Shown: positions 30,977-40,429, counted from the stretch's first letter. The stretch is 64,000 nucleotides of DNA from Lachnospiraceae bacterium (GCA_023663655.1 JAMPGZ010000001.1:328306-392305); one strand, 5' to 3'. Program-made: numbers and translations. The notes: generated from the sequence alone by a model not told the origin.

Positions 30977-32197
30977 ATGAACGAAGACAAGAAGAAAGTG
31001 GTGCTCGCCTTCAGTGGCGGTCTCGACACCTCATTTGCCGTAAAATACCTCTCCGAGGACTGCGGATATGAAGTTTACACCGCCATTGCAAACACGGGCG
31101 GATTCTCTCCCGAAGAGCTGAAAGCAATCGAAAAACGCGCTCTCGACCTCGGGGCTAAAGCTCACACCACTCTCGACATAACCAAAGAATATTATGACAA
31201 GAGCATAAAATACATGATTTTTGGCAACGTGCTTCGCAACGGCACCTACCCAATCTCTGTAAGCTCCGAGCGCATATTTCAGGCGATAGCCATCATCGAA
31301 TATGCGAAATCGGTAGGCGCGAAATATGTGGCACACGGAAGCACAAGCGCCGGCAACGACCAGGTGCGCTTCGACATCACATTCCAGATCCTCGCACCCG
31401 AAATCGAGATCATCACCCCCACCCGCGACATGAACCTCACCCGCGAGTATGAGATCAACTACTTGAAAGAACATGGCTATGTAGCCGACTTCAAGAAACT
31501 CGAATATTCAATCAACAAAGGTCTTTGGGGAACATCAGTAGGCGGAAAGGAAACCCTTCACAGCGACCAGACACTCCCCGAGGAAGCCTACCCCACCCAG
31601 ATGACAGCCACTGCCGACAGCCGCCTCACCATCGACTTCACCGAAGGCGAGATCTCGGCAGTCAACGGCGAGCCGTTTGCCGATAAGGTTAAAGCTATCC
31701 AAAAGATCGAAGAGATAGTGGCTCCCTACGCGCTTGGACGCGATATGCACATCGGCGACACCATTATCGGTATCAAGGGACGTGTGGGATTCGAGGCAGG
31801 AGCGCCGATGGTGATCATCGCAGCCCACAAGATGCTCGAAAAGCACACCCTCACCAAGTGGCAGCAATACTGGAAAGAGCAGCTCGGCAACTGGTATGGA
31901 ATGTTCCTCCACGAAGCCCAGTATCTCGAACCCGTCATGCGCGACATCGAGAAGTTCCTCGAGTCATCGCAGCGCAACGTCACCGGAAAGGTGATCATCG
32001 ACCTCAAGCCCTACCGCTTCATCACCGTGGGCGTGGAGAGCGACTTCGACCTCATGAAGACCGATTTCGGCGAATACGGCGAACTCAGCAAAGGCTGGAC
32101 TGCCGACGACGTGAAAGGATTCACCAAGATCCTCGGTAACCAAATGAAGATATACCATTCCGTGCAGGCGCGCAACAATAAAGAAAGAGAAGCATGA
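30977..32197 (+). CDS. argG: Argininosuccinate synthase
   Basis: A 406-residue enzyme that joins citrulline and aspartate with ATP. The N-terminal PP-loop is VVLAFSGGLDTSFAVKYL; the region GSTSAGNDQVRFDITFQIL is also typical. It overlaps argC by 4 bp (ATGA), so the two are coupled. Confidence 0.96.
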   Translation: MNEDKKKVVLAFSGGLDTSFAVKYLSEDCGYEVYTAIANTGGFSPEELKAIEKRALDLGAKAHTTLDITKEYYDKSIKYMIFGNVLRNGTYPISVSSERIFQAIAIIEYAKSVGAKYVAHGSTSAGNDQVRFDITFQILAPEIEIITPTRDMNLTREYEINYLKEHGYVADFKKLEYSINKGLWGTSVGGKETLHSDQTLPEEAYPTQMTATADSRLTIDFTEGEISAVNGEPFADKVKAIQKIEEIVAPYALGRDMHIGDTIIGIKGRVGFEAGAPMVIIAAHKMLEKHTLTKWQQYWKEQLGNWYGMFLHEAQYLEPVMRDIEKFLESSQRNVTGKVIIDLKPYRFITVGVESDFDLMKTDFGEYGELSKGWTADDVKGFTKILGNQMKIYHSVQARNNKEREA

Positions 32198-33165
32198 TCA
32201 AAGCCGGAATAATAGGAGGAGCGGGATACACCGCCGGAGAGCTGCTGAGGCTCCTCATAAACCATCCCGACGTTGAGATCAAGTGGGTCCACAGCTCAAG
32301 CAATGCCGGCAACAACGTCGCCGACATCCACCAGGGGCTCATCGGAGAAACCGACCTTAAGTTCACCTCCGACACCGATTTCAACAACATCGACGTGATG
32401 TTCTGCTGCACACCCCATGGCGAAACCAAGAAATTCATGGAGAGCCATCAGGTGCCCGAGGAGCTGCGCATCATCGACCTGTCGACCGACTACCGCATCA
32501 ACGACGGCACACACGACTTCGTCTACGGACTCCCCGAGCTCAACCGCAAGCAGATTGTGCGCGGAGCCAAGCACGTGGCAAATCCCGGCTGCTTCGCCAC
32601 AGCGATTCAGCTTGCCCTGCTGCCGCTCGCCAAGAACCTTCTGCTCAACTCACCGGTCCACGTCACCGCCATCACCGGATCGACAGGTGCCGGAGTGAAG
32701 CCGTCGGCTACAAGCCACTTCTCTTGGCGCAACAACAATGTGTCGATCTACAAGCCATTCAAGCACCAGCACCTCGCCGAGATACGCCAATCGCTCACCC
32801 AGCTGCAAAACAGCTTCAAAGCCGACATCAACTTCATCCCCGTGAGAGGTTGCTTCGCGCGCGGAATAATGGCTATTGTATACCTCGACTGCCCCGTGTC
32901 TGTCGAGGAGCTGCGTAAACTTTACGAGGACTATTACTCCGACCACAACTTCACATTCGTGACCGACAAGGCTCCCGACCTCAAGGACGTGGTCAACACC
33001 AACAAGTGCATACTGCACCTTGAAAAAGTTGATGGCAAGCTGCTCATCACCTCTGTCATCGACAATCTGGTGAAAGGCGCGTCGGGACAAGCCGTGCACA
33101 ACATGAATCTCCTCTTCGGGCTCCACGAGCGCGTGGGACTTCAGTTGAAACCATCGGCATTCTAA
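32194..33165 (+). CDS. argC: N-acetyl-gamma-glutamyl-phosphate reductase
   Basis: A 323-residue NADP-dependent reductase. The nucleotide-binding start is IKAGIIGGAGYTAGELLRLL, and the catalytic cysteine lies in HVANPGCFATAIQLALLPL. It may act on the succinyl form of the substrate in this lineage. It overlaps the argG end. Confidence 0.96.
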   Translation: MIKAGIIGGAGYTAGELLRLLINHPDVEIKWVHSSSNAGNNVADIHQGLIGETDLKFTSDTDFNNIDVMFCCTPHGETKKFMESHQVPEELRIIDLSTDYRINDGTHDFVYGLPELNRKQIVRGAKHVANPGCFATAIQLALLPLAKNLLLNSPVHVTAITGSTGAGVKPSATSHFSWRNNNVSIYKPFKHQHLAEIRQSLTQLQNSFKADINFIPVRGCFARGIMAIVYLDCPVSVEELRKLYEDYYSDHNFTFVTDKAPDLKDVVNTNKCILHLEKVDGKLLITSVIDNLVKGASGQAVHNMNLLFGLHERVGLQLKPSAF

Positions 33166-33186
33166 AAACACCTCAATTAATCAACG

Positions 33187-34323
33187 ATGAACTTATTTGA
33201 CGTATATCCGCTTTTCGACATCGAGATAGATCGTGGCAAAGGGTGTCATGTATATGACAACCACGGCACCGAATACCTCGACCTCTATGGCGGCCATGCC
33301 GTGATTTCGGTAGGACACAGCCACCCCGAAATCATTAAAGCTATAAACGAGCAGGCATCCAAGCTGATGTTCTACTCCAACTCGGTCATCAACCCGCTCC
33401 AGAAGAAACTTGCCGAAAAACTCGGAAAAGTATCGGGCTACGATGACTATCAACTCTTTCTTGTGAACTCAGGCGCCGAGGCTAACGAAAACGCCCTGAA
33501 GCTCGCATCATTCCACACAGGCAAGTCGAGAGTCATAGCCTATGGCAAAGCTTTCCACGGAAGAACCTCGGCAGCCGTCGAAGTGACCGACAACCCCAAA
33601 ATCGTGTCGCCCATCAACGATAACGGACACGTGACATTCCTGCCGCTTAACGACATCGATGCCACTATCAATGAACTGAAGAAAGGCGACGTGTGTGCCG
33701 TCATCATAGAAGGCATTCAGGGAGTGGGCGGCATCCGCATCCCCTCCGACGACTTCCTCCGCGTGCTACGTCAGGAGTGCGACCAATACGGTGCCGTGCT
33801 CATCCTCGACGAGATACAGTCAGGCTACGGACGCTCGGGAAAATTCTTCGCCCATCAGCACTCGGGCATACGCCCCGACATAATTACTGTGGCAAAAGGC
33901 ATCGCCAACGGCTTCCCCATGGGCGGTGTGCTGATAAGCCCGAAATTCACGCCTGAATACGGTCAGCTCGGAACCACCTTCGGAGGCAACCACCTCGCTT
34001 GCGCCACCGCAATAGCCGTGCTCGACATATTTGAAGAGGAAGGGCTTGTTGACAACGCCGCTCTCGTCGGCTCCTATCTGCTGAGCGAGCTGCAAGGACT
34101 TCCCGGTATAAAAGAGGTGCGCGGACGCGGACTCATGATCGGAATCGAACTGGAATTCCCTGCTAAAGAATTGCGCCGCCGTCTCATCTTTGACGAACAC
34201 GTGTTCACCGGCGCGGCAGGCACCAACATCGTGCGCCTTCTGCCACCTTTGAGCCTCACCATGCAGGAGGCTGAGACATTCCTCACCCGTTTCAAACGAC
34301 TTCTCAACATATCTCAACAATGA
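33187..34323 (+). CDS. argD: Acetylornithine (or succinylornithine) aminotransferase
   Basis: A 378-residue class III PLP aminotransferase. Visible are DLYGGHAVISVGHSHPEI, NSGAEANENALKLA, the ILDEIQSGYGRSGKFFAHQ aspartate motif and the lysine in VAKGIANGFPMGG that holds PLP. In this operon it should act in arginine synthesis. Its stop overlaps the proC start. Confidence 0.94.
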   Translation: MNLFDVYPLFDIEIDRGKGCHVYDNHGTEYLDLYGGHAVISVGHSHPEIIKAINEQASKLMFYSNSVINPLQKKLAEKLGKVSGYDDYQLFLVNSGAEANENALKLASFHTGKSRVIAYGKAFHGRTSAAVEVTDNPKIVSPINDNGHVTFLPLNDIDATINELKKGDVCAVIIEGIQGVGGIRIPSDDFLRVLRQECDQYGAVLILDEIQSGYGRSGKFFAHQHSGIRPDIITVAKGIANGFPMGGVLISPKFTPEYGQLGTTFGGNHLACATAIAVLDIFEEEGLVDNAALVGSYLLSELQGLPGIKEVRGRGLMIGIELEFPAKELRRRLIFDEHVFTGAAGTNIVRLLPPLSLTMQEAETFLTRFKRLLNISQQ

Positions 34324-35111
34324 AAATCTCAGTCATAGGCGGAGGAAATATGGGATCGGCTATTGTCCGCGGACTTGTGTCCTCGGGCAATTTTGCCGCG
34401 TCCGACATTTCAGTCAGCTCACCACGCCAGGGCACACTCGATGCGCTGTCGGCACTATGCCCCGGAATAAACACCTCCACCGACAACCGTTCGGTGATAA
34501 AAGGCGCCGACTACATCATCCTCGCCGTGAAGCCTTGGGTGCTTCCATCGGTACTCGACGAGATAGCGCCTGCCGTTGCTTTCCGCGACCAGTCGTTAGT
34601 ATCGCTTGCCGCCGGAATCTCCATCGCTGACATGGGCGAGATGCTGCATCGTTACTCATCGGACCGCACCATCTTCCGCGTCATCCCCAACACGGCAATG
34701 TCGGTAAGCGCGAGCATGACATTCATCTGCCATGACAACGCCCCTGCCGACAAGGTGAACGACATCGTGACCCTCTTCGACCAGCTCGGTTCCACCGCCG
34801 TCATTGAAGAGCGCCTCATCGGAGCCGCCACCGCATTATGCTCATGTGGCATCGCCTATGTTATGCGCTATATCCGCGCCGCCACCGAGGGAGCCGTAGA
34901 GCTGGGCATCTACCCCGCCAAGGCACAGGAATATATGCTCGCCACCATGAAGGGAGCCATCAAGCTCCTTGAGTCGACAGGCAACAATCCCGAATGCGAG
35001 ATCGACAAAGTGACCACCCCCGGAGGAATCACAATAAAAGGACTCAACGCCATGGAGCGTGCCGGATTCACCTCGGCAGTGATCGAAGGGCTTAAAGCAT
35101 CAGCAAAATAA
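34320..35111 (+). CDS. proC: Pyrroline-5-carboxylate reductase
   Basis: A 263-residue NAD(P)H enzyme for the last step of proline synthesis. The start MKISVIGGGNMGSAIVRGL is the Rossmann motif, and VTTPGGITIKGLNAMERAGF is the C-terminal signature. Coupling to argD (4-bp overlap) places proline and arginine synthesis under one transcript. Confidence 0.95.
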   Translation: MKISVIGGGNMGSAIVRGLVSSGNFAASDISVSSPRQGTLDALSALCPGINTSTDNRSVIKGADYIILAVKPWVLPSVLDEIAPAVAFRDQSLVSLAAGISIADMGEMLHRYSSDRTIFRVIPNTAMSVSASMTFICHDNAPADKVNDIVTLFDQLGSTAVIEERLIGAATALCSCGIAYVMRYIRAATEGAVELGIYPAKAQEYMLATMKGAIKLLESTGNNPECEIDKVTTPGGITIKGLNAMERAGFTSAVIEGLKASAK

Positions 35112-35120
35112 CCAGCCGCC

Positions 35121-35468
35121 ATGTCAATCAACAAAGTAATTCTCATAGGCAACGTAGGGCAGGATCCCGAAATCCGCTACATCGACACCCGTGCCGTGGC
35201 ATCATTCTCGCTTGCCACCACCGATCGTGCTTACACCACCGCTACGGGAGCGCAGATTCCGGAACGCACCGAATGGCACCGCATAGTGATGTGGGACAAA
35301 GCCGCCGAATTTGCCGAAAAATATATCCGAAAGGGCACCAAGCTATATGTGGAGGGCAAGTTGCGCACCCGATCATGGGAGGACCGCAACACCATCAAGC
35401 ACACGGTCACCGAGATATATGTGGAGAATTTCGACATTGTGGCACGTAACACCAACAACGACCGATGA
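35121..35468 (+). CDS. ssb: Single-stranded DNA-binding protein without acidic tail
   Basis: A 115-residue OB-fold protein starting MSINKVILIGNVGQDPEIRY, with TEWHRIVMWDKAAEFAEKYI and GTKLYVEGKLRTRSWED. It ends in VARNTNNDR and lacks the disordered linker and acidic DDDIPF-like tip that SSB uses to recruit other proteins. It may therefore be an accessory SSB. It overlaps lpxB by 4 bp. Confidence 0.92.
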   Translation: MSINKVILIGNVGQDPEIRYIDTRAVASFSLATTDRAYTTATGAQIPERTEWHRIVMWDKAAEFAEKYIRKGTKLYVEGKLRTRSWEDRNTIKHTVTEIYVENFDIVARNTNNDR

Positions 35469-36595
35469 AGTATTTCGTTTCAGCAGGAGAAGCATCAGGC
35501 GACATCCATGCCGCGCAACTGATCAGAGCGATTGTCCACCGCGACAAAAACGCCGAGATATCTTTCCTCGGCGGCGATTTAATGGCACATGAAGCCGGAC
35601 ATCCGCCGGTGATACATTATCGCGACATGGCATTCATGGGATTCAGCGAAGTGATACGCCATCTGCCGCAGGTGCTATCCAATCTGAAACGTGCGAAAAG
35701 CGCCATCGCATCCCGGAAACCAGACGCCTTGATTCTCGTGGATTATCCGAGTTTCAACCTTAAACTCGCCGAATATGCCTACTCTCTCGGCATACCGGTG
35801 TTCTATTACATTTCTCCAAAAGTGTGGGCGTGGAAAGAGCACCGTGTGAAAGCAATAAGAAAATATGTGACACAGGTATATTGCATCCTCCCATTTGAAA
35901 CCGATTTCTACGCCCGCCACCGCATGACGGTACAGTATGTAGGCAATCCGTCGGTCGAGGAGGTCGACCACAAACTCTCCGGCATAATCTCCCGCGAGGA
36001 ATTCCTGTCACGCAACAATCTTCCCGATCGGCCCATCATCGCGCTTGTGCCCGGCAGCCGACGCTCCGAAATCAAGAACAACCTCATGATCATGGAGACT
36101 GCCGCACAGCGTTTCCCCGAATATCAGACAGTGATCGCCGGCGCACCCGGCATCGACCTGTCATACTACGGATATTATGTCACCCCCGGCACACCCATAG
36201 TCACCGGAATGACATTCGAACTGATGCGTTACGCGTCGGCAGCCCTGGTCACCTCAGGCACAGCGACGCTGGAATGCGCATTGCTCAACACCCCACAGGT
36301 GGTGTGCTACCGGTCCAACGGCTCCAGAATCACATATAAGATTATGGAGAAAATCCTTAAAATAAAATATGTGTCGCTCCCCAATCTTATAGCCGACCGA
36401 CTGATTGTGCCGGAAATGCTCATGCACAACTGCAATTCAAAAGCCGTGGGACGAGAGCTGCACAACATTCTTCCCGGCAGCCCCGGTCATGACAACCAAC
36501 TGGAGGGCTACCACTACATGAGGCAGATTCTCGGCACATCGGATGCCGCCGACACCACCGCCCGCGACATCATAGCCCGCATCGCAGCCCGATAA
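35465..36595 (+). CDS. lpxB: Lipid-A-disaccharide synthase
   Basis: A 376-residue GT19 glycosyltransferase that joins UDP-diacylglucosamine and lipid X in lipid A synthesis at the inner membrane. MKYFVSAGEASGDIHAAQLI is the family start; YISPKVWAWKEHRVKAIRKY and LVPGSRRSEIKNNL are also diagnostic. It is the last gene of the run from argR. A weak hairpin follows at 36620-36635 (AGATAG and CTATCT). Confidence 0.95.
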   Translation: MKYFVSAGEASGDIHAAQLIRAIVHRDKNAEISFLGGDLMAHEAGHPPVIHYRDMAFMGFSEVIRHLPQVLSNLKRAKSAIASRKPDALILVDYPSFNLKLAEYAYSLGIPVFYYISPKVWAWKEHRVKAIRKYVTQVYCILPFETDFYARHRMTVQYVGNPSVEEVDHKLSGIISREEFLSRNNLPDRPIIALVPGSRRSEIKNNLMIMETAAQRFPEYQTVIAGAPGIDLSYYGYYVTPGTPIVTGMTFELMRYASAALVTSGTATLECALLNTPQVVCYRSNGSRITYKIMEKILKIKYVSLPNLIADRLIVPEMLMHNCNSKAVGRELHNILPGSPGHDNQLEGYHYMRQILGTSDAADTTARDIIARIAAR

Positions 36596-36732
36596 ATCTT
36601 ATTAGACTTAATTAACGTGAGATAGTAAACTATCTTTCCAAAATGGATTCATTTATACATAATAAAACCGCTGAATTATGCCTCCTCTATGAAACAAAAT
36701 CCAACGGTTAATAATTGAAAGTAATTTATCTC

Positions 36733-37248
36733 TTAATTCATCCTTATAAGTTCTACTCTTTTATTTGGATTCCTTGCCTTTAAAGAACTTGATGTATCAT
36801 ACAACCATTGGCAATTTAAATCCACATGAGGCATAAAATATACCCTTTTGCCATTAACGACAAAGTAAACGAAATCAGACATATTAAAATCATAACAATC
36901 ATCATCGGATTCCCATGTTCCGTAATAAGTATTTCCGTTAGAATGGAATTGACAAGTCCCATCACTATTGACATCTAAAATCCATTCACTTACATCATCA
37001 TTTATACGATATTTTCCTACAAGAGAAGTACCATTTTTTCTCTGTGTAACAGAAGAAGCTTGATGGGTGGATTCATAATTAGAGGCTTGAGACGATGACA
37101 TTGGAGAATTGTAATTATTTCCTCTGTTTTGCAATTCTTCAATCTGTGCTTCAAGTTGTGAAATTCGTTCTTTGTCGCTTGAATTGGCACAGCTAACCAT
37201 AATCATAGTAGCAAGTAGGCAAATTGTTAAATAAAATGTTTTTTTCAT
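36733..37248 (-). CDS. Lipoprotein of unknown function with coiled-coil start
   Basis: A 171-residue protein with a lipoprotein signal, ATMIMVSCANSS, cysteine at residue 20. A short heptad-like stretch follows (ISQLEAQIEELQNR), then a Ser/Asn-rich linker and a C-terminal domain of about 95 residues (GKYRINDDVSEWILDVNSDGTC) that resembles small beta-barrel lipoprotein domains describing a response to a value over time, but I cannot name the family. It is single, convergent with lpxB. Base composition is more AT-rich than its neighbours, a possible sign of recent acquisition. Confidence 0.7.
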   Translation of the reverse strand: MKKTFYLTICLLATMIMVSCANSSDKERISQLEAQIEELQNRGNNYNSPMSSSQASNYESTHQASSVTQRKNGTSLVGKYRINDDVSEWILDVNSDGTCQFHSNGNTYYGTWESDDDCYDFNMSDFVYFVVNGKRVYFMPHVDLNCQWLYDTSSSLKARNPNKRVELIRMN

Positions 37249-37795
37249 ATTCTTTAGATTTTAATTCCATTTGTAATCTCCAAGATTCATTTTCCCATAC
37301 ATTTTTATTGGCTTAATAAATCCGTCTTTATTGGCTTAATAAATCCGTCGCCGTCATATGAAACAAAAAGAAGAATTAGAAGCTTATTTTTCATACAAAA
37401 AATATTGATATTTTTAGAAACAAGTCCGTCCCTCAGTAGTAGACAAATAAAATACGTGGACTTTTTGCTTCGTCTACGTTTCGAAGGCATCGCCAAACGA
37501 CTTACAACCATTTACGAGTAATAGCCCACGGTACCCGTGAGCATTAACTTTTACCCAATGGTTGTTTCTTCTAATTGCGATTTTCCGAAACATTGAATAT
37601 TAGTTAACGTCTTTTATTTATATGTCTTTTAGCCGTTTTATTCCATAGGCAATTTTTCTTAATATTTCTGATCGCAAATTTACAAGATATTTTATTTTCG
37701 TATGTATTATAGGGCTATGAAATTCTTATTTCAGATAAAATAACTAACTTTGCTTCTAAATCAAATATCAGAGAATTTACCAAGATAAATAAAGA
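37249..37795. other. Gene-poor AT-rich interval with a tandem duplication
   Basis: This 547-bp stretch holds a 23-bp tandem duplication, an imperfect hairpin at 37526-37544 (GCCCACGG and CCGTGAGC), and TAACTTTG at 37745-37752, probably the -7 element of the phosphatase gene. A 68-codon minus-strand frame (37305-37511) crosses the duplication, which shifts its frame; it is not supported as a gene. A short plus-strand open frame ending at about 37522 (FEGIAKRL) could be the tail of a lost gene. Confidence 0.6.
37304..37349. repeat. 23-bp perfect tandem duplication
   Basis: Two adjacent exact copies at 37304-37326 and 37327-37349, each starting TTTATTGGC and ending AAATCCGTC. The unit is not a multiple of three. 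Confidence 0.95.
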
Positions 37796-38329
37796 ATGGT
37801 AAACCAAGATGTAAACCATAATTTTAGTGAATTAATTAATTCATTGAAAGCCAAAGATAAAACGAAGATCTTATTCGTGTGCCTCGGCAATATATGCCGC
37901 TCTCCTGCAGCCGAAGGCGTGTTCCGAAGCATCATTGACGCAATGGATGATGGTAGCCGATGGATTGTAGACTCGGCAGGAACCTACGGAGGACACGCCG
38001 GCGACCTGCCCGACAAGAGAATGAGAGTCCATGCCCAACGCCGGGGATACAACCTCACTCACCGTTCACGTCAATTCCGCCAAAGCGATTTTGACAACTT
38101 CGACCTCATCATCCCGATGGATGCCTCCAATGAGCGCAATCTAAAATCGATGGCGCCAACACTAGAGGATGAAGCCAAAATCGTGCCTATGATGAAATTT
38201 GTCAAGACGGCTACACGCTATGACCATGTTCCCGATCCTTATTATGAGGGTGCGGAAGGTTTTGAGCTTGTGCTCGATCTTCTTGAAGACGGTTGCCGCA
38301 ATCTTTACGAAACATTATCACGTCCATGA
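37796..38329 (+). CDS. Low-molecular-weight protein tyrosine phosphatase
   Basis: A 177-residue phosphatase. The P-loop CLGNICRS (C29, R35) follows FV and fits the CX5R signature, and DPYYEGAEGF supplies the general acid aspartate. The first 22 residues precede the usual family start and have no clear role; the start agrees with the upstream TAACTTTG element. It may remove phosphate from tyrosine in capsule or signalling proteins, but there is no capsule gene next to it. Its stop overlaps the MATE gene start. Confidence 0.9.
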   Translation: MVNQDVNHNFSELINSLKAKDKTKILFVCLGNICRSPAAEGVFRSIIDAMDDGSRWIVDSAGTYGGHAGDLPDKRMRVHAQRRGYNLTHRSRQFRQSDFDNFDLIIPMDASNERNLKSMAPTLEDEAKIVPMMKFVKTATRYDHVPDPYYEGAEGFELVLDLLEDGCRNLYETLSRP

Positions 38330-39693
38330 GCCAGTCAACAAAAAACATAACCGAGCTTGCCACACGACCTATCGGCAAGCTGCTGTGGGAATACAGCCTG
38401 CCCGCCATAGTGGGAATGGTGGTCATGTCGCTTTATAACGTCATTGACCGCATCTTCATAGGTCGCGGCGTTGGAGCCGACGCCATCGCAGGGCTTGCGA
38501 TCACATTTCCGGTGATGAACCTCAGCGCCGCTATAGGAGTGCTCATAGGCGCCGGAGCCGCAGCAAGGGTATCCATATTCCTCGGACAAGGCAACAAGCC
38601 CAATGCCGAACAAGTGCTCGGCAACTCGCTGGTGATGATAATTCTCAACGCCACCATCTATCTGAGTCTTTTCGGAATATTCATGGATGACCTCCTGATA
38701 CTGTTCGGAGCATCGTCCCGCACCCTCCCCTATGCCAAAGAATTCATGATGTACATTCTTCCGGGAATGCTCGTCATGAACATCATGTACAGCCTCAACA
38801 ATGTCATGAGGGCATCAGGCTATCCCAAGCTGTCGATGATCACCATGTTCATCGGCGCCGGATGCAATCTTGTGTTTGCTCCGCTGTTCATATTTGTATT
38901 CGGAATGGGCATTAAGGGCGCCGCCATAGCCACCGACATATCAATGGCTATAGGCGCTGCATTCGTCGTGGCGCATTTCTGCAAAAAGAGTTCAATACTA
39001 CACTTCAAACGCGGCATATATCGCCTGCATTGGCACACTATCTGGGCAATAATAAGCATCGGAGCGGCGCCAAGCATCGTCAATTTTTGCGCTTCGGCAA
39101 TCAATGCCATCATCAACCGGGCACTGCTTGAATATGGCGGCGACATGGCAGTAGGCGCCGTGGGAATCTTCAGCACCTACACCTCGCTGCTGTGCATGGT
39201 GGTAGTGGGGTTATGCCAGGGCGTGCAACCGATCTTAGGCTACAACTATGGCGCCGGGCTTTACGAGCGTATGCGCAAAGCCTACTGGGCAGCGGCAATC
39301 TTCGGCACGTGTGTGACCTCGGCAGGAGCGATTGTCAGCGTATTTTTCCCACGTTACATCGCAGCTGCGTTCACCGTTGATCCCGACCTCATAGCCGCTA
39401 CCGTCAACGGACTCCACATCGCTACCGTGATGTTCTGGCCCGTCGGCTTCCAGATCGTATCCACCACCCTGTTCCAGTCCATAGGCATGGCGGGAAAATC
39501 AATATTCCTCAGCCTCATAAGGCAGGTGATATTCCTGATTCCGCTGCTCATGATACTTCCCGATTATTTTGGGCTTAACGGAGTGTGGGCGTCATTCCCG
39601 GCTTCCGACATCGCCGCCACCATTGTTTCCGTGATCATGGTATATTACCAATTCCACAAAATGCCGCGTGCTTTGTCCCCACAACCCCAATAA
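38326..39693 (+). CDS. MATE family efflux transporter
   Basis: A 455-residue membrane protein with about 12 hydrophobic segments in two similar halves. The start at 38326 is chosen because its ATG overlaps the phosphatase stop (ATGA). LLWEYSLPAIVGMVVMSLYNVIDRIFIG and QGVQPILGYNYGAGLYERM are typical of MATE proteins, which export drugs or metabolites in exchange for sodium or protons. The substrate is unknown. Confidence 0.9.
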   Translation: MSQSTKNITELATRPIGKLLWEYSLPAIVGMVVMSLYNVIDRIFIGRGVGADAIAGLAITFPVMNLSAAIGVLIGAGAAARVSIFLGQGNKPNAEQVLGNSLVMIILNATIYLSLFGIFMDDLLILFGASSRTLPYAKEFMMYILPGMLVMNIMYSLNNVMRASGYPKLSMITMFIGAGCNLVFAPLFIFVFGMGIKGAAIATDISMAIGAAFVVAHFCKKSSILHFKRGIYRLHWHTIWAIISIGAAPSIVNFCASAINAIINRALLEYGGDMAVGAVGIFSTYTSLLCMVVVGLCQGVQPILGYNYGAGLYERMRKAYWAAAIFGTCVTSAGAIVSVFFPRYIAAAFTVDPDLIAATVNGLHIATVMFWPVGFQIVSTTLFQSIGMAGKSIFLSLIRQVIFLIPLLMILPDYFGLNGVWASFPASDIAATIVSVIMVYYQFHKMPRALSPQPQ

Positions 39694-39720
39694 ACTGTTC
39701 TCATATTTTCCTCATCGAGA

Positions 39721-39752
39721 TTTGCATATATGATATATACGATATATCTTTG
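39721..39752 (+). promoter_or_regulatory. Promoter and operator of the toxin-antitoxin pair
   Basis: TTTG (39721-39724), 20 bp, TATCTTTG (39745-39752): exact consensus. Between and over the boxes lies a perfect inverted repeat, GATATAT (39732-39738) and ATATATC (39742-39748) with 3 bp between, plus the palindrome CATATATG (39725-39732). Antitoxin binding here would block the promoter, as in other type II pairs. Confidence 0.65.
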
Positions 39753-39769
39753 TGAAAAATCATAAAAAT

Positions 39770-40045
39770 ATGAATACTACTACAGTAACTAAACCACAGC
39801 CTTCCCATAGAAAGCTCATTGACATTCCGGAAGACGTATTCCGTGCATTGAATCTGAAGGCAGCGGCATTAGGCATCAACCTCAAGAAATACATCGAACA
39901 ATTGCTGGTTGAAGAAGCCAATGAAATGGACGATGCAGAGATTTATCGTTATCTGGTAGCCACTCGCCCGGAAGGAAAGGTTATGGTTGACGAGCAAGAG
40001 AAAGATGACTTCATGCGCCGCCATGGAATCGGGAAGCATCGATGA
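39770..40045 (+). CDS. Antitoxin of a type II toxin-antitoxin pair
   Basis: A 91-residue protein. The start is set at ATG 39770, because the earlier GTG at 39752 lies within the -7 box. The region SHRKLIDIPEDVFRALNLKAAALGINLKKYIEQLL reads as a ribbon-helix-helix DNA-binding domain; the C-terminal part (DEQEKDDFMRRHGI) would wrap the toxin. It overlaps the toxin gene by 4 bp (ATGA), the usual arrangement. Confidence 0.8.
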   Translation: MNTTTVTKPQPSHRKLIDIPEDVFRALNLKAAALGINLKKYIEQLLVEEANEMDDAEIYRYLVATRPEGKVMVDEQEKDDFMRRHGIGKHR

Positions 40046-40344
40046 ATGTAGATTTCTCCAAAGACTTCACCAAGGCACTTGATAAACTCTCCGGGAAAAT
40101 ACATCATTCAATTGTAGAGGCGATCAATAATGTAATTGACGCCCAATGCCTTGACGAAATTAATAATTGCCGTAAGATTGAAAGCCTTAACAGCGTCTAC
40201 CGTATAAAAATCGGCAGCAAAAGGGCTTTCTTCGTTCTACATATCAGAATTGACGGAGAAGTTGTAAAATTCGAGTATCTCGTGTCTCGTGGTGAGGCTT
40301 ACGATAAAAAGAATATGGAACGATTGAGAAACCGTGACGTTTAA
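40042..40344 (+). CDS. RelE/ParE superfamily toxin
   Basis: A 100-residue basic protein. FSKDFTKALDKLSGKIHHSIVEAINN is the two-helix start of the RelE/ParE fold; SLNSVYRIKIGSKRAFFVLHI is the beta-sheet core, with arginine and lysine residues suited to RNA cleavage. Whether the target is mRNA on the ribosome (RelE type) or gyrase (ParE type) is not clear. Confidence 0.8.
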   Translation: MNVDFSKDFTKALDKLSGKIHHSIVEAINNVIDAQCLDEINNCRKIESLNSVYRIKIGSKRAFFVLHIRIDGEVVKFEYLVSRGEAYDKKNMERLRNRDV

Positions 40345-40429
40345 GTCTTTTTTTACAAACTTTTCCGGGAAAATCATGTTAATTCGAAAGATTTTCATCG
40401 AAATACTTGTATATGTGAAAATTTAAACT

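Noticed and set aside
37305-37511. A 68-residue frame on the minus strand
   Set aside because: It crosses the 23-bp duplication, has no promoter or family resemblance, and its start is basic and atypical.
39752-39769. GTG start for the antitoxin
   Set aside because: The GTG begins at the last base of the -7 box, upstream of the expected transcription start.
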